A stretch of DNA of 64,000 nt. Source: Streptomyces capillispiralis (GTDB taxonomy: Bacteria; Actinomycetota; Actinomycetes; Streptomycetales; Streptomycetaceae). Positions 57,796-64,000 of the stretch are shown here, piece after piece (positions within the stretch are counted from its first letter, which is position 1; the number at the start of each line of letters is the position of its first letter). The stretch is taken from the NCBI RefSeq assembly GCF_007829875.1, contig NZ_VIWV01000001.1:4248501-4312500 (forward strand), given 5' to 3'. The translations under genes and the position numbers were made by a program. The notes beneath the pieces were generated by a model. That model was not told the origin of the DNA. It ran no database searches and worked only from the letters and a program-made list of their open reading frames with translations.

Positions 57796-58912
57796 GCGTG
57801 CCCTGTGAGTCCGGCGTGCCGTCCGGCTCCGAGCCCGGGTCCGGCCGCACCACGCCGAGGATCGGCATCGACCCGGCCCCCGCCAGCGTCACCGCCCGCC
57901 CGGGGCGCGGGGCGTGCACGATGGCACCGTCCCCCACGTACATCCCGACGTGGCTGGCGTCGTCGAAGTAGATGACGAGGTCACCGGGCCGCATCTCCTC
58001 GACGGCGACGCGCTCCAGCTGCTTCCACTGCGCCTGCGAGGTGCGCGGGATGCCCTGCCCGGCCGTCGTCCAGGCCTGCGAGGTCAGTCCGGAGCAGTCG
58101 TACGTCCTGGGGCCCTCGGCGCCCCACTGGTACGGCTTGCCGATCTGCGCGGTGGCGTACGCGACGGCCTTCTTGCCCTGCTCCGTCGCCCTGCCGTCGA
58201 TGTCGTCGAGGATGCCCGAGCTGAGCCAGGCGCTCTGCGCCCGGTCGGCGGCCCGCTGCTCCAGGAGGGCCAGGCGCTCCTTCTCCTCCGTCTCCAGCTC
58301 GGACTCGACCTTCTCGGCCGCCTCGATCTGCCGCTCGATCCGCTGCTGCGCCTTCGCCTTGGCCTTGCGCCCGGCCTCCAGCTTCTTCCACTGGGCGTCG
58401 GCGTCGCGCGCGTACTGCTCCAAGTCCTGCTGGGTGCGGGTCATTTCGCCGAGCAGTCCGTTGGTGGCGTGCTGGCCCTGCCGCACCCGCCCCGCGCCGT
58501 CGAGGAAGTCCTGCGGATCGTCGCTCAGCATCAGATGGGCCTCGGGCGGCAGTCCGCCGCCGCGGTACTGGGCGGCGGCCGCGGCGCCCGCGCGGGCCTC
58601 CAGCTCCTCCAGCCGCTCCCGGCCCTCGACGATCTTCTTCGCCAGCCGGACGATCTCGGCGGACTGCTGCTCCGCCTTCTCCTCGGCCGCGTTGTACGCG
58701 TCGGTGGCGACGGCCGCGGCGCGGTAGAGCTTGTCGAGCTTCTCGCGTACGGCCTCGAGGTCCTTGTCGGCCGGGACGCCGGCGCCGGGACTCGCGCCCG
58801 GGGGCGGCGGGGGAGTGGGGGCCGCGAACGCCGTGCCGGGCACCGCCAGCACGGTGACCGCACAGACCACGGTCACGGCCGCCGCGAGCCACCCGCGCTT
58901 GCCCTTGCCCAT
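57776..58912 (-). CDS. Secreted NlpC/P60 peptidoglycan endopeptidase
   Basis: Cell-wall hydrolase (378 residues). A signal peptide (ends about 30, AFA) precedes a Pro-rich segment, a long coiled coil (about 48-220, with KAKAQQRIERQIEAAEKVES) and the C-terminal NlpC/P60 domain (about 245-365). The catalytic residues are Cys273 (YDCSGLTSQ), His321 (ASHVGMYVGDG) and His333 (IVHAPRPG). This is the RipA/CwlO-like arrangement, cleaving D-Glu-DAP links. The C-terminal tail SEPDGTPDSQGTRNKPST lies in the repeat tract and is probably not conserved. Confidence 0.94.
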   Translation of the reverse strand: MGKGKRGWLAAAVTVVCAVTVLAVPGTAFAAPTPPPPPGASPGAGVPADKDLEAVREKLDKLYRAAAVATDAYNAAEEKAEQQSAEIVRLAKKIVEGRERLEELEARAGAAAAAQYRGGGLPPEAHLMLSDDPQDFLDGAGRVRQGQHATNGLLGEMTRTQQDLEQYARDADAQWKKLEAGRKAKAKAQQRIERQIEAAEKVESELETEEKERLALLEQRAADRAQSAWLSSGILDDIDGRATEQGKKAVAYATAQIGKPYQWGAEGPRTYDCSGLTSQAWTTAGQGIPRTSQAQWKQLERVAVEEMRPGDLVIYFDDASHVGMYVGDGAIVHAPRPGRAVTLAGAGSMPILGVVRPDPGSEPDGTPDSQGTRNKPST

Positions 58913-59208
58913 GACTGCCGCACCCCCACCTGGTTAACCGTCGGTAACTTCCGGTCGCCCGGGGGATGCTGCCATGCCGGCGCGCGAAACGACAGAGGGA
59001 GTACTTCCCCGCCCACCCTCCCCGTCATTCCCCGGCACCACGATCACCCCGTCGATGTGACGAACGACTCACGGAGATCGTTCCCGGGGCCGCCGGCCGC
59101 CGGCCGTCGGCCGCCGGCCGCGGGCAGCCGTGGAAACTGGGGGCGGCCGGAAAAGCCGGGGGAAGCCGCCCGCAGCCGTGGGAAGCCGCGGGCAGCCGCG
59201 CCGCACCC
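58913..59208. other. GC-rich spacer with GCCGCCGGCC repeats
   Basis: About 295 bases between the methyltransferase stop and the NlpC/P60 start. The half next to the methyltransferase (about 59085-59205) is made of irregular CCGCCGGCC and GGGCAGCCG repeats. The half next to NlpC/P60 should contain its promoter; GTTACCGACGGTTAACC on the minus strand lies about 20-40 bases before the start. I looked for a ydaO-type (cyclic di-AMP) riboswitch, common before such hydrolases, and see no convincing match. Confidence 0.45.
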
Positions 59209-60063
59209 TCAGCCGCGAGGCGCCAACGCCCCCCACCGCACCGTCACTTCCCCCTGCCGCCACCGCACCGGCCCGTCCGTCACCGGCCAGTCGGCCGTGA
59301 GGTCCCGCACGGACCGGATCCAGCGCTGCCGGGCACCGTAGGAGGCGTAGGGCGCGGCGGCGGCCCAGGCGCGGTCGAAGTCGCGCAGGAAGGCGTGCAC
59401 CGGCTCGCCGGGGACATTGCGGTGGATCAGCGCCTTCGGCAGGCGTTCGGCCAGGTCCGAGGGGCGCTCCAGCGAGCCGAGCCGGGTCGCGAAGGTGACG
59501 GTGCGCGGCCCTTCCGGCCCGAGCGCCACCCACACGTGCCGGCGTCCGATCTCGTCGCAGGTGCCCTCGACGAGCAGCCCGCCGCGCGAGCCCGTCGCCG
59601 GGTCGGCCGGGGCGAGCCGCGCGCACAGCCGCCGCCACACGGCGGCGACCTCGGCCTCGTCGTACTGGCGCAGCACGTTCGCCGCGCGGACGAGCAGGGG
59701 CCGTCCCGCGACCGGGATCTCGAACCCGCCGTGGTGGAAGAGCAGGCCCTCGCGCTCGTACGGCCGTGCCGCCGCGACCCGGGCCGGTTCGATCTCGACG
59801 CCCGCCACGCGCGCGCGGGGGGCGACGGTGCGCAGCCGGTGCAGCAGTTCGACGGCCGTCCAGGGGGCCGCGCCGTACCCGAGGTCGACGGCGACGGGAT
59901 CCTCCGCGCGGCGCAGTTCCGCGCCGTGCGTGGCCGCGATCCAGCGGTCCATGCGGCGCAGCCGGTTGGGGTTGGTCGTGCCGCGCGTCACCGTGCCCAC
60001 GACGGGGCTCCTCCCGCCCGGGCGGCTCCGGGCGTGGGGGAGGGAGGCGGCGCGCACGGTCAT
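59209..60063 (-). CDS. SAM-dependent methyltransferase-like protein
   Basis: A 284-residue class I methyltransferase-like protein. The AdoMet motif I region is VAVDLGYGAAPWTAVELLHRL (split D-L-G-x-G), with acidic motif II VAGVEIEPARV. No target-recognition motif identifies a substrate. It is conserved next to mshA in Streptomyces as far as I recall. The ATG at 60063 is chosen, as the open frame to 61854 is antisense to mshA. TTACCC about 10-15 bases upstream could serve a leaderless transcript. Confidence 0.83.
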   Translation of the reverse strand: MTVRAASLPHARSRPGGRSPVVGTVTRGTTNPNRLRRMDRWIAATHGAELRRAEDPVAVDLGYGAAPWTAVELLHRLRTVAPRARVAGVEIEPARVAAARPYEREGLLFHHGGFEIPVAGRPLLVRAANVLRQYDEAEVAAVWRRLCARLAPADPATGSRGGLLVEGTCDEIGRRHVWVALGPEGPRTVTFATRLGSLERPSDLAERLPKALIHRNVPGEPVHAFLRDFDRAWAAAAPYASYGARQRWIRSVRDLTADWPVTDGPVRWRQGEVTVRWGALAPRG

Positions 60064-60187
60064 ACGGACGAGGGTAAGGGGGCACCCGCGCGGGGAGTGC
60101 CGGCGCGGGCGCCACGCACGCCGTTCTCGAACGGTTGAGCGACCAGCGGTAATGATTCGGTAAATACCCGAACCGGAGACGCCGTCC

Positions 60188-60215
60188 GGAAATGGGAACG
60201 GGTCCTTCCGGTGTT
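60188..60215 (+). promoter_or_regulatory. Candidate SigR-type promoter of mshA
   Basis: GGAAAT (60188-60193) and GTT (60213-60215) are separated by 19 bases, similar to the disulfide-stress sigma R consensus GGAAT-N18/19-GTT. It lies 61 bases before the mshA start. In S. coelicolor mshA is a SigR target. The extra A in the -35 makes this match imperfect. Confidence 0.45.
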
Positions 60216-60276
60216 GAGCCCCCAGAGGGCCCGCACACCCTCCGACAGCCATGCCCGCAGCGAGGAGGAACGCCAC

Positions 60277-61614
60277 GTGAGCCAGTACATCGCGAGGCTC
60301 GGGCGGCGTTCCACCGCCGCATCGCCCCGGCTGCGACTGCACCGCAGGCCCCGCCGTGTGGCGATGCTCTCCGTGCACACCTCCCCGCTCCACCAGCCGG
60401 GCACCGGCGACGCGGGCGGCATGAACGTCTACATCGTGGAGCTGGCGCAGCGCCTCGCCGCGATCAACATCGAGGTCGAGATCTTCACCCGGGCGACCAC
60501 CGCCGCCCTCCCGCCCTCCGTCGAGCTCGCCCCCGGCGTCCTGGTCCGGCACGTCGACGCCGGCCCCTACGAGGGACTGGCCAAGGAGGAGCTGCCCGCC
60601 CAGCTGTGCGCCTTCACCCACGGCGTGATGCAGGCCTGGGCCGGCCACCGGCCCGGCCACTACGACCTGGTCCACTCGCACTACTGGCTCTCCGGCCACG
60701 TCGGCTGGCTCGCCGCCCAGCGCTGGGGCGTCCCCCTGGTGCACGCCATGCACACCATGGCCAAGGTCAAGAACGCCAACCTGGCCGACGGCGACACCCC
60801 CGAGCCCGCCGCGCGGGTCATCGGCGAGACCCAGATCGTCGCCGCCGCGGACCGCCTGATCGCCAACACCGCCGAGGAGGCGGACGAGCTGGTACGGCAC
60901 TACGCGGCCGAGCCCGGCAAGGTCGCCGTCGTCCACCCGGGCGTCAACCTCTCCCGCTTCCGCCCGGCCGACGGCCGTGCCGCCGCGCGGGCGCGCCTCG
61001 GGCTGCCCCAGGACGCCCTGATCCCGCTCTTCGCGGGCCGCATCCAGCCGCTGAAGGCCCCGGACGTGCTCCTGCGCGCGGTGGCCGTCCTGCTCGACGA
61101 GCGCCCCGAACTGCGCTCGCGCATCTGCGTCCCCGTGGTCGGTGGCCCGAGCGGCAGCGGCCTCGCCAAGCCGGAGGGGCTCCAGAAGCTCGCCGCGCGG
61201 CTGGGCATCGCGGACGTCGTACGGTTCCGCCCGCCCGTCGGCCAGGAACAGCTCGCGGACTGGTTCCGCGCGGCGTCCGTGCTCGTGATGCCCTCCTACA
61301 GCGAGTCCTTCGGACTGGTCGCCATAGAGGCCCAGGCCTCCGGCACTCCGGTGCTCGCCGCGGCGGTCGGCGGCCTTCCGGTGGCCGTACGGGACGGGGA
61401 CACCGGTTTCCTCGTCCAGGGCCACGACCCGGCCGCCTACGCGCGCGTGCTCCGCGACTTCGCCGACCACCCGCATCTCGCCGACCGCATGGGCGAGGCC
61501 GCCGCCCGGCACGCCCAGTCCTTCGGCTGGGACGCCGCGGCCGCCGCCACGGCCGACGTCTACACGGCCGCGACCCACGCGCACCGCCGTCACGTACGCT
61601 CGCACCATGGCTGA
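60277..61614 (+). CDS. mshA: Mycothiol glycosyltransferase MshA
   Basis: Transfers GlcNAc from UDP-GlcNAc to inositol-3-phosphate, the first committed step of mycothiol synthesis. The 445-residue GT4 enzyme shows the MshA N-terminal motif VHTSPLHQPGTGDAGGMNVY (inositol-phosphate site), HAMHTMAKVKN, VHPGVNLSRF, GRIQPLKAPDVLL and the sugar-nucleotide motif PSYSESFGLVAIEAQASG. The GTG at 60277 follows GAGGAGGAAC; the frame to 60211 adds 22 non-conserved residues. It overlaps the YbjN-like gene by 8 bases. Confidence 0.95.
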   Translation: MSQYIARLGRRSTAASPRLRLHRRPRRVAMLSVHTSPLHQPGTGDAGGMNVYIVELAQRLAAINIEVEIFTRATTAALPPSVELAPGVLVRHVDAGPYEGLAKEELPAQLCAFTHGVMQAWAGHRPGHYDLVHSHYWLSGHVGWLAAQRWGVPLVHAMHTMAKVKNANLADGDTPEPAARVIGETQIVAAADRLIANTAEEADELVRHYAAEPGKVAVVHPGVNLSRFRPADGRAAARARLGLPQDALIPLFAGRIQPLKAPDVLLRAVAVLLDERPELRSRICVPVVGGPSGSGLAKPEGLQKLAARLGIADVVRFRPPVGQEQLADWFRAASVLVMPSYSESFGLVAIEAQASGTPVLAAAVGGLPVAVRDGDTGFLVQGHDPAAYARVLRDFADHPHLADRMGEAAARHAQSFGWDAAAAATADVYTAATHAHRRHVRSHHG

Positions 61615-62146
61615 CAGGGCAGCGGAAGCGGCACAGCGGGCGGCGCAGGTCATCGAGGGCGTGCTGAAGGACGCCGAGCTGGAGTGGGAGAGCACCGCTC
61701 CCGGCACGTACGTGGTGAAGCTCCCCGGCACCCGCAAGCTGTCCACGACGGTGTCCCTGATCGCCGGCCGGCACACGCTCAGCCTCAACGCCTTCGTCAT
61801 CCGGCACCCCGACGAGAACGAGGGGGCCGTCCACCGCTGGCTCCTGGAGCGCAACCTGAAGCTCTTCGGCGTGAGCTACGCGGTCGACCCGCTCGGCGAC
61901 ATCTACGTCACCGGCCGCCTCCCGCTGTCCGCCGTCACCGCGGACGAGGTCGACCGGCTCCTCGGCCAGGTCCTGGAAGCCGCCGACGGCAGCTTCAACA
62001 CCCTCCTGGAGCTCGGTTTCGCCTCCGCGATCCGCAAGGAGTACGCGTGGCGGGTGTCGCGCGGCGAGCCGACCCGCAACCTGGACGCGTTTGCCCACCT
62101 GCTGGCCCGCCCGTCGGAGCAGACGCGGAACACGGCCCCCGACTGA
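61607..62146 (+). CDS. YbjN-domain protein
   Basis: A 179-residue protein of the YbjN family, a type III secretion chaperone-like fold. Visible are LEWESTAPGTYVVKLPGTRK, FVIRHPDENEGAVHRWLLER and FGVSYAVDPLGDIYVTGRLP. In actinobacteria it is found next to mshA with no proven function. The ATG at 61607 overlaps the mshA end by 8 bases, so it is coupled to it. Confidence 0.86.
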   Translation: MADRAAEAAQRAAQVIEGVLKDAELEWESTAPGTYVVKLPGTRKLSTTVSLIAGRHTLSLNAFVIRHPDENEGAVHRWLLERNLKLFGVSYAVDPLGDIYVTGRLPLSAVTADEVDRLLGQVLEAADGSFNTLLELGFASAIRKEYAWRVSRGEPTRNLDAFAHLLARPSEQTRNTAPD

Positions 62147-62153
62147 CACACCC

Positions 62154-62237
62154 GGCTCACACCACGACACGGCTCACACCACGACACGGCTCACACGACA
62201 GCGCGTCGCTCACACGACAGCGCGTCGCTCACACCAC
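62154..62237. repeat. Short tandem repeats between YbjN and AraC genes
   Basis: Two copies of GGCTCACACCACGACAC (17 bp; 62154-62170, 62171-62187), then two copies of GCTCACACGACAGCGCGTC (19 bp; 62189-62207, 62208-62226) and a partial copy, all sharing GCTCACAC. They lie between convergent genes and extend into the last codons of the AraC gene. Confidence 0.88.
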
Positions 62238-63056
62238 TCCGGCGTCGTCCGCGCGGCCGCTCCCGCGATACCGGCCGGGTGCGACGCCCACCAGCTTCCG
62301 GAAGTGCCGGGTGAGGTGCGCCTGGTCGTAGAACCCGGTGGCGGCCGCCACGCCGCTCGGCGACTGCCCCTCCAGCAGCAGCCGCCGCGCCCGGCCCACC
62401 CGGCGGGACGTCAGGTACTGGTGCGGGGCGATGCCGTACGCGCCGCTGAACGCGCGGACCAGATGCGCGGGATGGGCGGACAGCAGCGTGCCCGCCTCCT
62501 CCAGGGTGAGCCCCTCGACCACCCGCGCGTCCAGCAACTCCCGCAGCCGGCGCGCGAGCACGGGATCGCGCCGCGCCGTGCCGGTGACGTCCCGCGACCG
62601 CAGATGGGCCCGCAGCCGCTCCCCCACCAGCGTCAGCCTGCTCTCCGCCTCCAGCTCGTCACCGGGCCGCACCAGCGCCGAGTGCACCTGCCCCACGCGC
62701 CGCCGCAGCAACGGATCCCGCAGGTCGGGACGGTCGACGGCGGCCCCGATCAGATCGTCGCCGAGACGGCTGCCGTCGAGGTAGAGCACCCGTTTGCGGA
62801 AGCCGCCGGTGGTGGCGGGGGAGCCGTTGTGGGGGACGTGCGGCGGCAGCAGGGACACCGTGTCGTGCGGGGTGCCGTGCTCGTGCCGGTCCAGGTCGTA
62901 CCGTACGGCGCCGTCGTCGACGATGAGCAGCGTCCAGGCATCGTGGACGTGCATCGGATAGGCGTACTCGGTGAAGTGGGCGTGGAACACCTCGACGACG
63001 CCCGGGACGCGGGGCCGCCAGGCAGAGACGGTCCGCTCGGAACGCTCCGCGGTCAT
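62229..63056 (-). CDS. AraC-family regulator with cupin sensor
   Basis: A 275-residue regulator. The N-terminal AraC-binding cupin (about 25-105) has the sequence HAHFTEYAYPMHVHDAWTLL, and the C-terminal double HTH (about 170-270) has LTLEEAGTLLSAHPAHLVRAFSGAYG (split) and SPSGVAAATGFYDQAHLTRHFRKLVGVAPGRYR (split over the second helix pair). The start ATG at 63056 replaces an earlier candidate at 63071. It is divergent from the DUF2000 gene, 50 bases away. Confidence 0.9.
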   Translation of the reverse strand: MTAERSERTVSAWRPRVPGVVEVFHAHFTEYAYPMHVHDAWTLLIVDDGAVRYDLDRHEHGTPHDTVSLLPPHVPHNGSPATTGGFRKRVLYLDGSRLGDDLIGAAVDRPDLRDPLLRRRVGQVHSALVRPGDELEAESRLTLVGERLRAHLRSRDVTGTARRDPVLARRLRELLDARVVEGLTLEEAGTLLSAHPAHLVRAFSGAYGIAPHQYLTSRRVGRARRLLLEGQSPSGVAAATGFYDQAHLTRHFRKLVGVAPGRYRGSGRADDAGVV

Positions 63057-63106
63057 GCAAACAACGTACAAGACGCTGGCGGACCCGCACCGGCAGCCTG
63101 AACGGC

Positions 63107-63523
63107 ATGAGCACTCGCTTCGACACGAAGATCGCCGTACTGCTGCGCGAGGACCTGGAACCCTGGCAGCGCCTCAACGTCACCGCGTTCCTGGTCAGCG
63201 GCCTGGGCACCCAGGTGCCGGAGCTGATCGGGGAACCGTACGAGGACGCGGACCAGGTGCCGTACCTGCCGATGTTCCGCCAGCCGGTCCTGGTCTTCAA
63301 GGGCACGAAGGAAACCCTGAGGGCCGCCCACACACGGGCCCTGTCCCGCGCCCTCCCCCGCGCGGTCTTCACCTCGGACCTGTTCGCCACGGGCCACGAC
63401 GAGGCCAACCGCGCGGCGGTACGGGCCGTCGGCACCGCGGACCTCGACCTGGTCGGCCTGTCGGTGCACGGCCCGCGGAACGCGGTCGACAAGGTGCTGA
63501 AGGGCGCGCGAATGCACCCGTGA
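63107..63523 (+). CDS. DUF2000 protein
   Basis: A 138-residue protein of the DUF2000 family (peptidyl-tRNA-hydrolase-2-like fold). The start FDTKIAVLLREDLEPWQRLN and the conserved core KGTKETLRAAHTRALSRALP, then VFTSDLFATGHDEANR are typical. The reaction is unknown. The gene is divergent from the AraC gene, which may regulate it. Confidence 0.86.
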   Translation: MSTRFDTKIAVLLREDLEPWQRLNVTAFLVSGLGTQVPELIGEPYEDADQVPYLPMFRQPVLVFKGTKETLRAAHTRALSRALPRAVFTSDLFATGHDEANRAAVRAVGTADLDLVGLSVHGPRNAVDKVLKGARMHP

Positions 63524-63552
63524 CGCCGCGCGGGCGCCGGCCGCGCCCGCGG

Positions 63553-64000
63553 TCACGCCGACGACGGGGCGGCGTGGGCCGCCTGCGGGGCGGCCGGAGG
63601 ATCACCGCGGAACACCTGCTCCATGTGCCAGGCGCGGTGGGCCGCCGCTATGGGGGCGGCGCCCGGCCGGGGCCCGATGAGCGGGCGCCCGGAGAGTTCG
63701 GTGACGGCCGCGCGAGCGGCGGGACTGTGCCCGGTGAACCGCTCCGAGACGAGGATCCGGTGCGGCCCTCCGCCGGCGCCGCTGCCCTCGCCGCCGCGGG
63801 CGGGCCCCCGCCCCACACCGAGGACACCCTTGTCGAAGAGCTTGTGGTGCAGCGAGCACAGGCACAGCCCGTTGTCGACGTCGTCCGGGCCGTCGAACGC
63901 CCACCAGCGCACGTGCGCGGCCTCCAGCCCGACCGGCACCGGCCCGAGCCGGCCGTCGTAACCGCAGAAGGCGCACCGGTACTCGTACGCCGTCAGCACC
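63553..64000 (-). CDS. HNH endonuclease, phosphorothioate-DNA-dependent type (5' part outside window)
   Basis: Only the C-terminal 149 residues are visible; the gene enters from the right. The HNH domain has a zinc-type CAFCGYDG, the metal-His region LEAAHVRWWAFDGPDDVDNG and LCSLHHKLFDKGVLGVG, closely like McrA-type enzymes that cut phosphorothioated DNA (ScoMcrA, SprMcrA). In those proteins an N-terminal sulfur-binding domain recognises modified DNA; that part would lie beyond 64000. It is on the opposite strand to DUF2000, stops 29 bases apart. Confidence 0.8.
   Translation of the reverse strand, partial: VLTAYEYRCAFCGYDGRLGPVPVGLEAAHVRWWAFDGPDDVDNGLCLCSLHHKLFDKGVLGVGRGPARGGEGSGAGGGPHRILVSERFTGHSPAARAAVTELSGRPLIGPRPGAAPIAAAHRAWHMEQVFRGDPPAAPQAAHAAPSSA

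Noticed and set aside
57679..57975. Cys-rich open frame on the plus strand
   Set aside because: The cysteines come from the TGC-rich simple repeat; the frame is antisense to the NlpC/P60 gene end.
59080..59208. Cyclic di-AMP (ydaO) riboswitch before the NlpC/P60 gene
   Set aside because: Such riboswitches precede some Streptomyces wall hydrolases, but the expected conserved loops are not visible; the region next to the methyltransferase is simple GC repeats.
60064..61854. Extension of the methyltransferase to an 881-residue protein
   Set aside because: The extra part is fully antisense to mshA and has no methyltransferase or other domain.

Overview
The window is about 72% GC chromosomal DNA with start codons, codon bias and gene content typical of Streptomyces. 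From memory, the gene order closely follows the core chromosome of S. coelicolor from the pst operon (around SCO4140) to beyond mshA (SCO4204). Markers include pstSCA, ppk, mshD, glnR, the cysA sulfurtransferase, the nickel regulator nur, rsiG (anti-sigma-WhiG), the developmental genes devE, devA and devB, and mshA. No rRNA, tRNA, insertion sequence, integrase or CRISPR array was found. Left part (0-9 kb, leftward): the phosphate block pstS-pstC-pstA, driven by a four-unit PHO box, with a strong hairpin between pstS and pstC; then a polyphosphate block (Nudix hydrolase, CHAD protein, ppk) and mshD. Divergently (9.3-12.3 kb) lie a secreted 5'-nucleotidase with its own PHO-like repeats and an ornithine-cyclodeaminase-like enzyme. 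From 12.3 to 20.1 kb (leftward) come a DUF1737 protein, a secreted pectate lyase-pectinesterase fusion, an MprAB-like two-component system, an HtrA-like protease, a LacI regulator and GlnR. From 20.3 to 29.7 kb most genes point right: an alpha/beta hydrolase, a MoaD-like protein, membrane proteins, and a sulfur block. The sulfur block has a 26-codon cysteine leader peptide followed by a hairpin, the cysA rhodanese, an SseC-like protein, DUF3099, and a divergent DsrE protein. A coupled operon of three related anchored proteins, a 32-residue membrane peptide and a nitrobindin-like protein complete this stretch. The most unusual segment (29.75-33.01 kb) sits between the nitrobindin-like gene and nur. 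It holds a promoter, a highly structured non-coding region, an Abi/HEPN protein, a Type I-like DNA methylase (HsdM) and a half-length specificity subunit (HsdS), tightly coupled and with no HsdR nuclease. I propose that it is a defence operon in which a HEPN RNase, possibly controlled by the upstream RNA, takes the place of the restriction subunit. From 33 to 45.7 kb: nur, ygfZ, dtd, rsiG, an Eis-like acetyltransferase, then a duplicated module (small membrane protein, palindromic operator, leaderless GntR-like gene) giving devE and devA-devB. An APH-like kinase, TetR, a HelD-like helicase, an imine-reductase-like enzyme and an HxlR regulator follow. From 45.8 to 51.3 kb an accessory catabolic set combines an FCD regulator, a class V aminotransferase and a CUT1 sugar importer lacking its ATPase. 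The right end carries DinB-type and GNAT proteins, an XRE regulator with a perfect palindromic operator, an HbhA-like protein, an RsbU-like phosphatase with a receiver domain, an NlpC/P60 hydrolase, a methyltransferase, mshA, an AraC regulator, and the 3' end of an HNH endonuclease gene resembling phosphorothioate-DNA-dependent enzymes.
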